NCBI GenBank assembly: GCA_028095005.1
Contig: CM051460.1
Coordinates: forward strand, 115,603,039-115,667,038
Direction of reading: 5' to 3'
Source of the DNA: Rhynchospora pubera
Lineage: Eukaryota; Streptophyta; Magnoliopsida; Poales; Cyperaceae
Length of the DNA: 64,000 bases
Shown: positions 23,401-35,025 of the stretch, piece by piece
Layout: every line of letters starts with the position of its first letter
Position numbering within the stretch: position 1 is the first letter of the stretch
Translations under genes and position numbers: made by a program
The notes under the pieces: model-generated
What the model saw: only the letters and a program-made list of their open reading frames with translations
Databases searched by the model: none
What the model was told of the DNA's origin: nothing

Positions 23401-24054
23401 TTATCAAAAGGATTTCAAAGATGAGATAGATAAAACACGAGTGGGAATAAATCAAAAATGAATTTTAGAAAACTATTTCCAAACAAATATTTTCAAATAA
23501 ATATTTTCAAAAGTAGGAATAAAAGGAAAAGGAGTTATTTTGTTTTTAGAAAAGGGAAAAATATTAGAAACTTAAAGGAATCGAAGGCTTAAACCAAAAG
23601 CCAGAAGCCTTAAAAGCCAAAAGCCCTTAAATTCAAATCCAAAACTCAAAACTAGAAACTCCAAAACTTAAAGCCAAAATCCCTGAAATCCAAGTCCAAA
23701 AAGTCAAAAACCCTGAAACTTCAACCTAAAACCTAAAATGCTGAAACTCAAATCTAGAAACTAAACACACCAAAACCAAAAGCTAAAGCCCATGAAATTC
23801 AAATCCAAAAAGATAGAAACCTCGAAATCCAAATACCAAAAGCTAGAAACACCGAAATCCAAATTCAAAAAGTCAGAAACCCTGAAATCCGAATCTGAAA
23901 TGGTAGAAGCCCTGAAATACAAGTTAAAAGCTAAATGACAGAAAACATGAAACTCAAACCAAAGACAAACCTATGAAACTCAAACCAAAGACAAACCTAT
24001 GAAACTCAAACCAAAGACAAACCTATGAAACCGAAACCGAAACCGAAGCTGAAA

Positions 24055-24669
24055 CCTAAGCTTGTTCTCACAAGAAGACCGCCCAAGAGGTCCCGAGAAC
24101 CGACTCTTATTAAGAAGACCGACTAAGATGGTCCTTAGGGTCGTTAAAGAACCAACTCTTATTAAGAAGACCGCCCAAGAGGTCCCTAGGGTTGTAAAAG
24201 AACCAACTTTCACAAGAAGACCGCCCAAGAGGTCCCGAAGGTTGTAAAATTCCTTGTTCTCACAAGAAGACCGCCCAAGAGGTCCCGAGAACCGACTCTT
24301 ATTAAGAAGACCGATCAAGATGGTCCCTAGGGTCGTTAAAGAACCAACTCTTATTAAGAAGACCGCCCAAGAGGTCCCTAGGGTTGTAAAAGAACCAACT
24401 TTCACAAGAAGATCGATCAAGATGATCCCGAAGGTTGTAAAATTCCTTGTTCTCACAAGAAGACCGCCCAAGAGGTCCCGAGAACCGACTCTTATTAAGA
24501 TGACCGATTAAGATGGTCCCTAGGGTCGTTAAAGAACCAACTCTTATTAAGAAGACCGCCCAAGAGGTCCCTAGGGTTGTAAAAGAACCAACTTTCACAA
24601 GAAGACCGCCCAAGAGGTCCCGAAGGTTGCAAAATCCCAATCCACTCTCACAAGAAGGCCAGCCGTTGC
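24055..24669. repeat. 192-bp higher-order tandem repeat in right LTR
   Basis: This has the same array structure as 8236-8850 with two substitutions (24261 and 24383). The copy number is unchanged between LTRs, as expected for very young copies. Confidence 0.85.
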
Positions 24670-25257
24670 CCCGAGAGCTTACCAAAACTATCCCAAATAA
24701 AGAAATTCTCTCTCTAAGCGAAAATCATCATTCTAAACCAAGACCAAGCTTCTACACGCAAAAATCCTAAACCAAATCTGATTCAAATAGAACAAACAAA
24801 CCTAACTAACCTTAGTCAATAGTCAATTGGGTCCCGTCCATAAAGTCTGGTACCATCAATTGAATGATCAAATAGTCCTCAATTGGCTCCCGTCCGTTAA
24901 GTCTGGTACCATCAATTGAGTATGGTTTAAGTCAAGAGAATAAGGCCCCACATGAACACGAAAATCACTTTAGAGACGATTTCCCTAGCCTATTGCGTAC
25001 AATTCTTTAGATCCCTTAATCAGAGGTTCTCGTGAGCGATCACGAGGTAATTAACAATAGGGGCTTGCGCCTATTGGAAAGAAAGGACCCGCGAAATTAA
25101 TAAACCCTTTTAAGAAGCGACTCTTGTTTTGGTTCTCTCGTCATCAAGAGAGTCTCATACAGAGATCGAACCTTAACGGGGGTGAATCTAAGGCGTTTTC
25201 CTTTCCTCAAGGGAACCCGTTCCATCCTTTGAGAGAAATGACGAAAAAGCCCATACA

Positions 25258-25557
25258 CCTGGGTCAGAGGACGCAGATAGGATCGATAGATACACTCGGG
25301 CCCTGGTGTTGGAGTTGATGGGTTGCGAGATGTTTCCAGATACCACAGGAGATTATGTTCCTTGTTTTTATCAGGAGATACGCCAGGTCCTCCGTATATT
25401 TGGTCCCCTAGTGAGGGGAGGTGGATCCCCCGTACTGGACATATTTAGAATTTATTTGTATTTTATATTTTATTTACTTATGTATGACTTATATATTTAT
25501 GAGTTCTATATTTATGACTTCTATATTTATTTGTATTTTATAATAACTAAAAACTAA
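25258..25557 (+). pseudogene. Plant mobile domain (PMD-like) gene fragment at retroelement border
   Basis: The frame is open from the LTR edge to a stop at 25555-25557. The first 60 or so codons read like a piece of the plant mobile domain, with DRYTRALVLELMGCEMFPDTTG matching the R-x-Y-x-R-A-x-(6)-G-x-x-x-F-x-D-x-x-G pattern of that family. The rest is a low-complexity Tyr/Phe-rich tail encoded by AT-rich DNA. It is truncated on the left by the retroelement and is not a working gene. PMD proteins are host or transposon-derived factors; I infer that the retroelement landed in an old PMD copy. Confidence 0.5.
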
Positions 25558-26612
25558 TTAGGACCAATCACAACGAGTACGAAACACCTAAGTACGATAA
25601 ACGCTTTGAAAAATATGAAGTTTGGCACAATCACACCTAAGTACGAAACACGTAACTATAAACCGTTGGATTCGAAAAGTTTGGCGCTAGAAAAATATGA
25701 AATACGCTCTGAAAAATTCTAACAAAAATAGTGAGCTATTAATTGGCGGACCTATTTTCCTAAACTTAAATTTCAACATTTTTAGGCGTACCATTTGTTC
25801 AAAACAAAAATGACAAAGGACCAAGATAGTCACACTTTCAACTGAAAAAACAGTTCTACATTCAACTTAGTATTACGAATATTACAATTATTACATTATC
25901 ACATCACATAAAAGTACAATTCAACTAAATTTATTTTATTAATTTAATAATATTTATTATAAATATTTTAATTATATTAATTAATAAATTAAAATTTAAA
26001 TATATATATTATATTTTTTGTAATTAAAATTGATTTTAATTTTGTCATATTCATTAATTAAAATAATTCATTACCTAAAATAAATCATTTTTTTCAAATA
26101 TAATTACTTACATTAAATTAGTTAAATTAAATTAAATTAAATTATTCCATCCTTTTCAAATATAATTACTTAAATTAAATTAGTCAAATGAAATTAAATT
26201 TAATTAGTTAAATTAAATTAGTTAAATTAAATTAAATTATTACATATTCAATAGCTACATAAAGTATTATGTACTTATTATGTACAACATTTAACATAAT
26301 TGAAAATTTTTAATATTAAAAATAAAACCATCCATATAAAATTAATATCAAAACTTTAAATATTAAAATATTTTTCATAATATAGAATTATATTATATTA
26401 ATTTAATATTAAAATTTTATATATTTAATTAATGTTTATAAATAGAAGTAAAATAAAATATATTAATTTAATATTTTATCTTCAAAATATATTACTAAAA
26501 TTTCATAATATATTAATTTAATATTAAAATTTCATATATTTAATTAATTTTAATAATAGAAGTACAATAAAACAATGAAAAACGACAAAATTGAGCAGTT
26601 ACAGCACTGTTC
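25558..26612. other. AT-rich spacer with TTAAA-type low complexity
   Basis: No gene is visible. From about 25920 the DNA is almost pure A/T, with irregular TTAAATTAAATTAGTTAAAT repeats at 26110-26240. It may be a decayed transposon. Confidence 0.6.
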
Positions 26613-26685
26613 GGAATCCAGGATTCCGATCTAACGTTAGATCGGAATCCAGGAATCCGATCTAACGTTCGGAATCCAGGATTCC
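26613..26685. repeat. Palindrome cluster
   Basis: GGAATCCAGGATTCC or a one-base variant occurs at 26613-26627, 26644-26658 and 26671-26685. The centre of the first two, CCGATCTAACGTTAGATCGG, is a perfect 20-bp palindrome, so 26613-26658 can fold as a near-perfect 46-nt cruciform. Confidence 0.8.
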
Positions 26686-26724
26686 GATCTTACGATACTA
26701 TTTATATTAAACTGATTATATTGA

Positions 26725-27039
26725 TAGGGCTGCATAACGTCTAAAACGACCACGAAAACGGTCGATATCGTTAACCGTTTCGTTTTAAAACGAAATTGAT
26801 CACCCATTTGCGTCAACCGTTTCGTTTTGGACGAAACGGTCGAAATCACGAAAATACACATGGACGAAACTGTCAAAACGAAACGGTCGAAATCACGAAA
26901 ATACACATGGACGAAACTGTTCTAAGCTTTCGTTAACCGTTTCGTTTATTAAACGCAACAAAAAAACTTAACCGTTTCGTTTCGTTTTGGACGAAACGAA
27001 ACGAAAGGACGGTCGAAACGGTGACCGTTTTCACCCCTA
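26725..27039. mobile_element. hAT (Ac/Ds-like) MITE
   Basis: This 315-bp element has ends TAGGGCTGCATAACG and CGTTTTCACCCCTA, which are imperfect inverted repeats of the hAT type. It is flanked by a perfect 8-bp duplication TATATTGA (26717-26724 and 27040-27047). The body holds about nine AAACGG/CCGTTT motifs on both strands, the hexamer known as the subterminal binding motif of maize Ac transposase, and a duplicated 38-bp block (GAAATCACGAAAATACACAT, about 26849 and 26888). It has no coding capacity. Confidence 0.85.
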
Positions 27040-27300
27040 TATATTGATATTAATTTTATTGGATTATATTATTTTAATATTATTTTTTAAAATTTCGGTA
27101 ATTTGATACAGATCAAATCAAATCAATGTGGTCCAGCAAAATTTTCAAAATTTTAAGGGCCCATACCCGTACAAAAAAAAATTAGAACACTATTTCTCTT
27201 GGTGGAGGCCCATGGACCTTTATGATTGCTTATTCAGGCCCGTGACAACACTTGAGAGGAGGAGGAGGAGAAGAAAGGAGACTGGACTAGGAGAGAAGCC

Positions 27301-28547
27301 ATGGACATGGAGCGATCAGAGGGAGGAGTAGAAGTTAGACCACTCGAGGAAGAAAACGGAGTAGAACCCATGGACACCGTAGATGATGCCTCGAGATCCG
27401 GGAAGGCGCTCGATCTGCTCCGTCGCTTTCTGGATGTCCAGCGTAGGCGCGCTGAAGCCTACACTAAGCTTCGTAGGTACTATTAATACCAGAAACAAAA
27501 TTATTAGCTTGGGAAATGAAGCATTTTGACCTTTTAACTCTTGTCAATTCCAAGTTTTTCAGAACTAAGAACTAAACATTTTTGCAGGGGGTTTTCTGAA
27601 TATATGTCGAATGGAGGAGAGGAGACATACCAGCAACTCTGCGGAGAGATAACGCAGGAATTCAATGACTGTTCAAAACAGGTAACTGTTTCTTCTATTT
27701 TTGTTTCATATTTCATACTTGTTGATTTTTATTTTTTTTTCTTTTTTTTGACAGAATTTCACACTGTTTTAAAAATCTGAAACAGGTTATTGAGTTGGAA
27801 TCTTTGTTTCTGATGCCAGATCTGTGCCAAGCTGATCTTGCCAACTTGTTGAAAGCTGTTCAGGCGCAAGAGAAACAAAAGTTGCATCTGGTCAGTTATT
27901 TTGTTAGCGGATTTGCATGTACTTCAATTGCCAATTTATTTGTTGCATGCAAATTTTATAGTATTTCTATCTTGCATTTGGTTGGTACATACAATTCTTC
28001 TTTGTTGTATACCAGTTGTTTTGGATAATACCATGCCAATGCTGTTTCATACCAGTTTGACTTGACCTCTTATTTAAGTATCTGTGAAGAAACTTAATTA
28101 CCTAACTACTAGTTACTATACATAGACATGATAGTGGGCTACTCATACTTCCCAAAGATGCATGATCTGTCAAGAAACATTTGAATTTGTTGCTTGTCAA
28201 TTTGTCATTTTATTTCAGAAGTTGGTTTTACATTTTTTTTTTTTTGCATTTTTATTGAAACTATTACTTGATTGTAGTCTATTAAGATCCAAGTTTTGAA
28301 GAAATCAGGCCGACCTTCTGAGCGGCTAGTAATGCATGACAGCTGTCGATTTGACAATGTTAAAGGGCACCAGTGTGTGCACGTACAAGAGATAACTGAG
28401 GCAGCTGGGACAGAGGATGCAGAAGCCGATGCGGAATATGACAATGCATTAAAGGAGGCAATTTGTGGGGTGCAAGAGGCTGTAACGAGCATTAATGAGT
28501 ACATGGAAGAGGTGCGGTATGAAATTGAGGATCTTCAATCAGAGTAG
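27301..28547 (+). CDS. MED28: Mediator of RNA polymerase II transcription subunit 28
   Basis: Exons are 27301-27476, 27588-27681, 27786-27890 and 28278-28547. All introns are GT-AG and phases agree (645 nt, 214 residues). The protein has an acidic N-terminus, then a helical core: LDLLRRFLDVQRRRAEAY, GFSEYM, YQQLCGEITQEFNDCSKQ, ESLF, and AVQAQEKQKLHL. It ends with an acidic coiled coil (EDAEADAEYD). The core pattern matches plant MED28. MED28 belongs to the Mediator head region, which links transcription factors to RNA polymerase II in the nucleus. The first ATG (MDMERSEGG) follows a GGAGAGAAGCC leader and an in-frame second Met is two codons on. A hAT MITE lies 260 bp upstream and could be part of the promoter. 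The family call rests on remembered motifs, not on an alignment. Confidence 0.72.
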
Positions 28548-29105
28548 TTGATTTCAGGATCTTATCTGCATTCAGGATTTGTAGATATAGGTCTTTTCTC
28601 TCTCTTTCGTAGAATTTCAGTAGAAACGTAAGTGGATTTTTTATTTTCGTAACTCAGCAGTTCTCTGTCTTGGATATCTGTTCAATTTGTTGCAAAGGTG
28701 CTATGTATTTGGTGACAAACTGGAGGAGCTGTTTATCTAACAAGGATTTTACATTGGATATTCAGCCTGACTGCTGAATAATGAAGATTTTAACATCTAA
28801 AGAGGAATTCAAATAGTTAAGTCAAATTAGCTGAGGATTTATTTTAACATCGAAGTCTGGCAGATTCAGAAAACATGGTTTGTGGCAAATTTGTTCTATG
28901 TGGTTATTTTCATGGAATATCTGGATGCTGTTAAGTTAAAGGTTCAGTTGGTACCAGTACTATTAGTCTTAGCTTAGCTGGTTATATTGACCATCTGTTT
29001 TGGTTGATATTTAGCTTGCGTTCTCTCATATTTGAACATTTTGTAATGTGCATTTCTTTTTATATGAACCTATGACAAAGATTCACCTCTTTGCCAAAAA
29101 CAAAA
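28548..29105 (+). other. MED28 3' flank
   Basis: This is probably 3' untranslated and downstream sequence. No ORF, RNA gene or repeat of note before the LINE tail at 29106. Confidence 0.5.
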
Positions 29106-30118
29106 TAACAACAACAACAACAACAACAACTAAGCCTTTTGTCCCAAACAAGTTGGGGTAGGCTAGAAAGAAACCCAACAAGAGAACACATCGAAGAACA
29201 AAAAAAAAATACAAAACATAAAAATACTAATAGTAAGACTAGCCATACTAATAATAATACCTCTAATAATAATAGTAATAGTAGAAACCTAGACCTCGAC
29301 TGTGACCTAATAGAGGGACCTACAAACCTATGGCATCGCTCCTACCCCTAAGTTCCTACGTCATGGCTCCGGTACATGAATTGCTAACTTCCAAGCGCTC
29401 CTATCGATCGCCAACTCCTTGGAGACGTTCCATTCTTTAAGGTCTCTTTTCACCGCTTCTTCCCATGTCAATCTTGGTCTCCCTCTCCCCCTCCGGATGT
29501 TCTCGAAATGATTAAGAATTCCGGTACGTACCGGTGCCTCTGGAGGTCTGCGTTGGATATGTCCAAACCATCTCAAACGATGTTGGATCAACTTCTCCTC
29601 TATTGGTGCGACCCCAACCATCTCTCGTATGTCATCATTTCTAATCCGATCTTTCCTCGTGTGACCGCAGATCCACCTCAACATACGCATCTCAGCTACA
29701 CTCATCTTCTGGACATGTCGTCTTTTAGTAGCCCAACATTCTGCGCCATACAACATCGCAGGTCTAATCGCTGTCCTGTAGAACTTGCCTTTTAGCTTCT
29801 GCGGGACTTTCTTATCGCATAGGACGCCTGATGCTTGTCGCCATTTCACCCATCCCGCTCTTATCCTGTGACTAACATTTTCATCTATCTCGCCATCGCT
29901 CTGCAGCATCGACCCTAAATATCGAAAAGTATCCTTCGTAGGTACTACCTGCCCGTCTAGACAGACATCTCCGTCCACTGGTCGTATCCCACTAAACTCA
30001 CACCCCATATACTCCGTCTTAGTTCTACTAAGCCTAAACCCTTTGGACTCTAGAGTTCGTCTCCACAATTCCAATTTCCTATCGACCTCCGTCCTACTCT
30101 CATCGACTAACACCACAG
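29106..30118 (-). mobile_element. 5'-truncated RTE-type LINE
   Basis: On the minus strand an open frame (30116-29361, 251 codons) encodes the C-terminal part of an RTE-clade reverse transcriptase. It opens at VLVDESR, directly after where the catalytic FADD box would be, and continues with TKTEYMGCEFSG, YLGSMLQSDG, WRWICG-like and RGRPRLTWEEAVKRDL. The 3' untranslated part ends CTAACTTGTTTGGGACAAAA-like sequence and a (TTG)n tail (29106-29130 on the plus strand as CAA repeats). The 5' truncation removes the polymerase active site, endonuclease and promoter, so it is inactive. The remaining frame has no stop, which suggests a fairly young insertion. Confidence 0.85.
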
Positions 30119-30576
30119 GTGGACTTAAAATAAATTATGAATTTTTTTTATTATTCTTAAACGCAGGTGGACTTAAAATGTCTTCAATTTACATTTTGTT
30201 AAAAGTTCAGTAAACTAAAATCCAAACCTCTTTTAATTAAAGAAACCTCTGTGCGTATGAAAGAAACTGTATCATTTTAGATTTCATTTGGATGAGGAGA
30301 AAACATTGCCACCTCCGTCGCATGAACGCTTCTATGTGTCTAAGAAAATTGATTTTAAAGTTCCTTCGTACTAATTCGCCATGTTTAGAAAATCTAAAAA
30401 TATCCATACTTCGTTTATGACGTGTCAAACACGACGTGTATGGTGTTCTCCAAATTTGCCGGATTGGAACTAAAGTGTTCGACAATGTTGAAGGGTATCG
30501 TCCACGTTAGTGCCACATGTTTTTTTTTTAATTCATAATTCACTATATATATACATATAATTTTTTTCGGGGTGAT
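30119..30576. other. Spacer, probably decayed repeat
   Basis: It contains a 16-bp direct repeat (AGGTGGACTTAAAAT at about 30117 and 30165) and a minus-strand open frame (30485-30237, with FKINFLRHIEAFMRRRW) that looks like transposon-derived sequence, but I cannot assign a family. Confidence 0.35.
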
Positions 30577-31278
30577 AAGGATCATCCCCGTATTTCATCG
30601 TCCCCATCATCCCCAGCGACACTTCATTAATAACTGACGCGTTTTCTAAAAAATGAAAAAAGTTTCTCATCCCCATCCAGCGATATCCCATCCCCTGTGT
30701 CCCTCTTTTTCCTCTAACCCTCTGTTTTCCTCCCTCACTCTCACATTAACTATAACTACAACAATTACTAATACTAACTACAACAGTTAGTATCCGAAAT
30801 ACAATATTTACTCATATTAACTTCAACAATTAGTATCCAAACTACAACTACAATAATTACTAATACTAACTACAACAGTTAGTATCCGAACTACAACAAT
30901 TACTCATATTAACTTCAACAGTTAATATCCGAGCTACACTTTCAACAATTTAAATATGCCAACTTCAAATATTATCTTCAACATTTACATATGCCAACTT
31001 CAACAATTACGACATTAGCTTCAACATTTATGAATATTAATTTCAACGGTTATGAAGTGTGTGAGAGGGGGAAGGGGAGGGTGGGGGAGGAGGGGTGGGG
31101 GGGGGTGGAGAGCGTACGCAGGAGGGATGGGGGGGAGCAGTCGCTCTGGCGCTCATCCTCTCATCTCCTGGACTTCTGAAAATGAAAGAGACATTTCAAA
31201 CGCGGTTTCTAAAAATGAAAAAAAATAAACTCATCCGTAAAGGATGATGGGGACGATAGAAAAGCTAAGATGATCCTA
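30577..31278. mobile_element. Non-autonomous DNA element with internal minisatellite
   Basis: The left end AGGATCATC...CGTCCCCATCATCC and the reverse complement of the right end (31278 leftwards) match over about 35 bp with a variable middle, forming terminal inverted repeats. The interior has degenerate CAACAGTTAGTATCCGA / ACTACAACAATTACTAATAC repeats (30735-31050) and a G-rich purine block (31065-31140). A CGCG-TTTCTAAAAATGAAAAAA phrase occurs near both ends. I could not find a clear target duplication, so the superfamily is open. Confidence 0.55.
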
Positions 31279-32224
31279 AGCAATTTCGATTTTTTTTTTG
31301 GGAAAATCTTAAAAACAAAATGTACACAACATAATGAAATTCATTATTATTGGATATTTACTGCAGAATTCTGCTTTTTTTTTTTTCCCGAAAGTTCTAA
31401 AATTTCTGGAAAAATTTAGAAATAGGTCTCATGAACATTGTAATTTATTATGTTGTTTTGTTATCTGATTTAAAGTTTTGTTTTGACAACATACCAAAGT
31501 TAAGACTTTTGAAACAAGTGATATATTTCAGCATTTTAATATTGTTGTATTAGTAATAAGATATTATTAGAATGCATTATAGGCCGAAACTAATTTATTT
31601 TCTAAGTAAACCAATGTTGAACGAATGAATAGACTATACCACATTAATGCCTGCAATGAATTACTCTATTGTAGTATTATGTGATTTTTTGATGAATTTT
31701 TTTCGGCACCTCTGACGTTGTAATAGATAGCCATAAAAATGTCTATTTAAAAAAAATCAAATTTTTTTTCAGGTTTACAATAGAATTTTCTTTTACTTAT
31801 TTCTGTTTTACTAAAAATTCGAGTAATGGGGAACAAAAATACAATTTCACCGTTGACTGTTTGACCACAGAACTACCAACAAAGAAGCTTAATAAAGAAG
31901 AATAGTATTAGACTATTAGGTAAACGGTGGGTTAAAAACTCCACGTAAACAGCAGCAACGAAGAACAATAATAAATCTAACATCTAAAAATAAAGAAACA
32001 ACAAGTAAACAACTCGAAACAATTACACAGCTTGACCAATTACCAGCCAGGAAGTCGGTGGCACGTTCCAATAGCGCATCAGAATCGTATGAAATCGAAC
32101 ATTCCGTAATAACATACATAACGATCGCACTTACAGTCTTCTCAGTGACTCGCCACACTCTTTCCTACATAAAAAATGCCACATAAAGAGGACAACACTT
32201 TCCCATAACTGGCAGCTTTTAAAC
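31279..32224. other. ARF1 upstream region
   Basis: No gene recognised. It is AT-rich, with the promoter of the ARF1 gene presumably in the last few hundred bases; I cannot point to a convincing TATA box. Confidence 0.45.
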
Positions 32225-32956
32225 GCGGCCTCCTCTGCATTCCAATAAATTCATTCGCCTCTCCCGAGGAGGAAACGAAAGGAAGAAAGAAACCAGAGAG
32301 AGCGAAAACAAGTCAAGGTAAGATCGATCCATCTCCATTTTCTCTCCTTTGAATCTCGTAAAGATCTCGATATTTGTAGATTGATTGAAGTCGATCCTTT
32401 TGGTATGCATGCTTGTGCATTTGATTGCCTTTTCATCCAGTTTAGGGATTTGCTTTTGTGAAATTGCGATTGATCCTGATCTGTCTTTTCTATTCCTAAT
32501 CGGGATCTTTTCGTACGTGAATGTTGAAAGATTTTCAAAATTGGAAGTCGGATCTGTTATTTCTGATGCGGATCTTACCAGTTCATCGATCTGATCTTTA
32601 GATCTGACCATTTGTGTAGTGCTGCCTTCCGCTAAAATCTAGATCGATGTGGATTTTAGTATGCTCTTGCAATGGAGATCTTTTTGATTGAATATGGATG
32701 TGATCGAACTGCATTGTAATGCCTGATTTTGTGATTCACATGTAATTGAAAATCTGAGAAAACTTTCACGGATGATTGAAAAACCTAAATGATTGCATGT
32801 AAAACCAGTATTTTCCTTGTTGTTGCCTAGGATTTTGCATATATACAATAAGTTTTCATGTATGTAGGATTTTTTATCTATGTATTTCAATTTTACTTTT
32901 ATGATTTAATGTATGGGTTAATGTATAAACTTATTGTGATGAGCAGGAGAGACAAC

Positions 32957-34419
32957 ATGGGGTTGACATTCACCAAGCTGTTTAGCCGTCTATTCTCGAA
33001 GAAAGAAATGAGGATTCTTATGGTAGGTCTCGATGCGGCTGGTAAGACCACCATTCTTTACAAGCTCAAGCTTGGCGAGATTGTCACCACCATCCCTACT
33101 ATTGGTAAGCAATATGAACATTTCATTGTAAAATTTTCAGTATAGTTGAGAGTAATTTTACCTCAATTTTGGTAAACATTGGACAAATAAACTGTGTTTA
33201 CTTTGGCTAAATTGGATAAAATCCAGAATTTTGCATAACTGAGGATTGATTGATGCTGCAGTGAGGCATGTGTTGTATTTAACTTTCCACTCGTCTTTGT
33301 TTATTACATTATTTTCTGTTACTAAAATACAATCAATCTTTTGTTATTGCAGGATTCAATGTAGAGACTGTGGAGTACAAGAACATTAGCTTCACCGTGT
33401 GGGATGTCGGGGGTCAGGACAAGGTATTTTTGCACTTGCCTATTTTTTTTCATAATTCGTAAAGTGCATTCTCATAAATTTTGTTGTCCAGTTGTTCAAA
33501 CTTTCATCCATGTAATGCAACCTTTTTTCTTGAAATACAGATCAGGCCATTGTGGAGGCACTACTTCCAGAACACCCAAGGCCTTATTTTCGTTGTTGAT
33601 AGCAATGATAGGGATCGTGTTGTTGAGGCCAGGGATGAGCTCCACCGCATGTTGAATGAGGTACAAATTTTTCTTTAAACAATAAAAAAGATTTTGTTAT
33701 TTTTTAACATTTGAGAAGTGAGAGTTGAGAAGTCAATACACCTGTGGTACATCTATAATCTATTAATATGTGATGAATTTGTTCATTGAAAATCATACTT
33801 TTGGGATACTAGCTTTTAGCTTTGAGCCACTTGACTCAATTATTTCAAATGAGTTAGTATTTGGGTTGTTGGGGAAAGCTTTTGAGAAAATTGATAGTTG
33901 TGGGTTGAAAATGCAAGCGAAAGTGGAAAGGAGGAAAGAGTTGAGTGTTGGAGGCATTTTTACTCTGTGTTCTCTTCCAACTTGATATCGAAGGAAACTT
34001 CTGACTGTTAATATTTATTTATTATTGAATGACAAAGGATGAGTTGAGGGATGCTGTGCTGCTAGTATTTGCTAACAAGCAAGATCTACCAAATGCCATG
34101 AATGCTGCTGAGATCACTGACAAGCTTGGTCTGCACTCCCTTCGTCAGCGCCACTGGTAATTAGTCGTTATTTGGAATTTCATTAAATATTTTGGCTTTC
34201 AGAGTGCTAAACTTAAGTTATACTTCTGTTTCTCTAGGTATATCCAGAGCACCTGTGCCACCACTGGAGAGGGACTGTATGAGGGTCTTGACTGGCTCTC
34301 CAGCAACATTGCTAGCAAGGTATTTAAATGATGATTGCATTTCAAAAGTTTATTTTCATATATCCAATTCTTAGTTTAGTTCCGATGGCTGATGGCAATT
34401 AATTTCTTTACAGAGCTAA
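32957..34419 (+). CDS. ARF1: ADP-ribosylation factor 1 (small GTPase)
   Basis: Coding exons are 32957-33104, 33353-33423, 33541-33660, 34038-34156, 34238-34319 and 34414-34419. They give 546 nt and 181 residues, the standard ARF length. Gly2 (MGLTF) is the myristoylation site. The GTP-binding motifs are present: GLDAAGKT (24-31), WDVGGQDK (switch II region) and NKQD. ARF1 cycles between GDP and GTP and recruits COPI and other coats at Golgi membranes. A 5' leader intron runs from 32318 (AAG|GTAAGA) to 32946 (GAGCAG), a frequent feature of highly expressed plant genes. The last exon carries only one codon and the stop (AGC TAA). The gene looks intact. It is convergent with the reductase gene that ends at 35026. 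Confidence 0.95.
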
Positions 34420-35025
34420 GCTGTTCGACTGATTTGAAGTACATGATAATCTGGGACTTTGGAGGATTTTATGGTTACAGTTAGCAGAAATATATATGTA
34501 TCTTGGTCTTTGTTGTTGTTATAGAGCATCCTATTTAAGTCTTTTTTTGACGGTTTTAATTTTCAGAACCTTTTTTTGAGGATTTATTTCTCTGGTACTC
34601 TTTTATGCACTTGATAAATCATATTATCAAAGCAGTAATTTAGGATGTTCCTACTTTTTTTTCTTTCTCGAGAAACTTAATATGTCTATTTATTATTGAG
34701 AACTGTGTGCGCCAAAAGCGATTATTCCCTGGCACCGGTGAAATTTATTTGATGTGTCAACCTGTCTCAAATCTGAGTTTTAAACCAAAAATGTAAAACG
34801 GTAGCTGGAGAATTCGATATATGATGTTTCCGAGCTAATGTGGCCTCTGAGATAAAAGACAATTGGCAAGTAATCGTCAGAAATCAGTCTCATAACAAAT
34901 AACAAAATAGAAGTTGACAATTTGAGCTAGATTAAATATTTATTGCTCTTCGCAGTCCAAACTAACAAACTACAAAATAGAAGGTGGCCATCTTCAGCTA
35001 AATTCAATTTTCATTGCTCTTCATA
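34420..35025. other. Convergent 3' ends of ARF1 and reductase genes
   Basis: The 3' untranslated sequences of both convergent genes are expected here. A short direct repeat (GACAATTTGAGCTA/ GGCCATCTTCAGCTAAAT context, about 34910-35010) is the only structure seen. Confidence 0.45.

Larger units (their letters stand above)
4029..25257 (+). mobile_element. Complete unit of a giant non-autonomous Tat/Ogre-like LTR retrotransposon
   Basis: Two direct LTRs (4029-9438 and 19848-25257) flank a 10.4-kb internal region. The LTRs begin TGTT and end TACA. A G-rich polypurine tract precedes each LTR start, and a primer-binding-like site lies 7 nt after the left LTR. The internal region encodes gag and a retropepsin-like protease on the plus strand and an additional ORF on the minus strand. 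I found no reverse transcriptase, RNase H or integrase, so mobilisation would need proteins from another element. The five bases before 4029 and after 25257 do not match, because 4029 is preceded by the polypurine end of a further unit and not by host DNA. Assignment to the Tat/Ogre lineage is inference from size, the C-x2-H-x4-H-x4-C knuckle and the antisense ORF. Confidence 0.85.
19848..25257 (+). repeat. Right LTR
   Basis: This is the same length as the left LTR (5,410 bp). It ends in ATACA and is followed directly by unrelated PMD-like sequence. It contains the same TATA box (20439-20444), 26-bp repeat, 192-bp array and 58-bp duplication. The few differences from the left LTR indicate a very recent common origin. 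Confidence 0.75.

Noticed and set aside
30117..30180. 16-bp direct repeat as target duplication of the LINE
   Set aside because: Both copies lie on the same side of the LINE, so they cannot be its target duplication.
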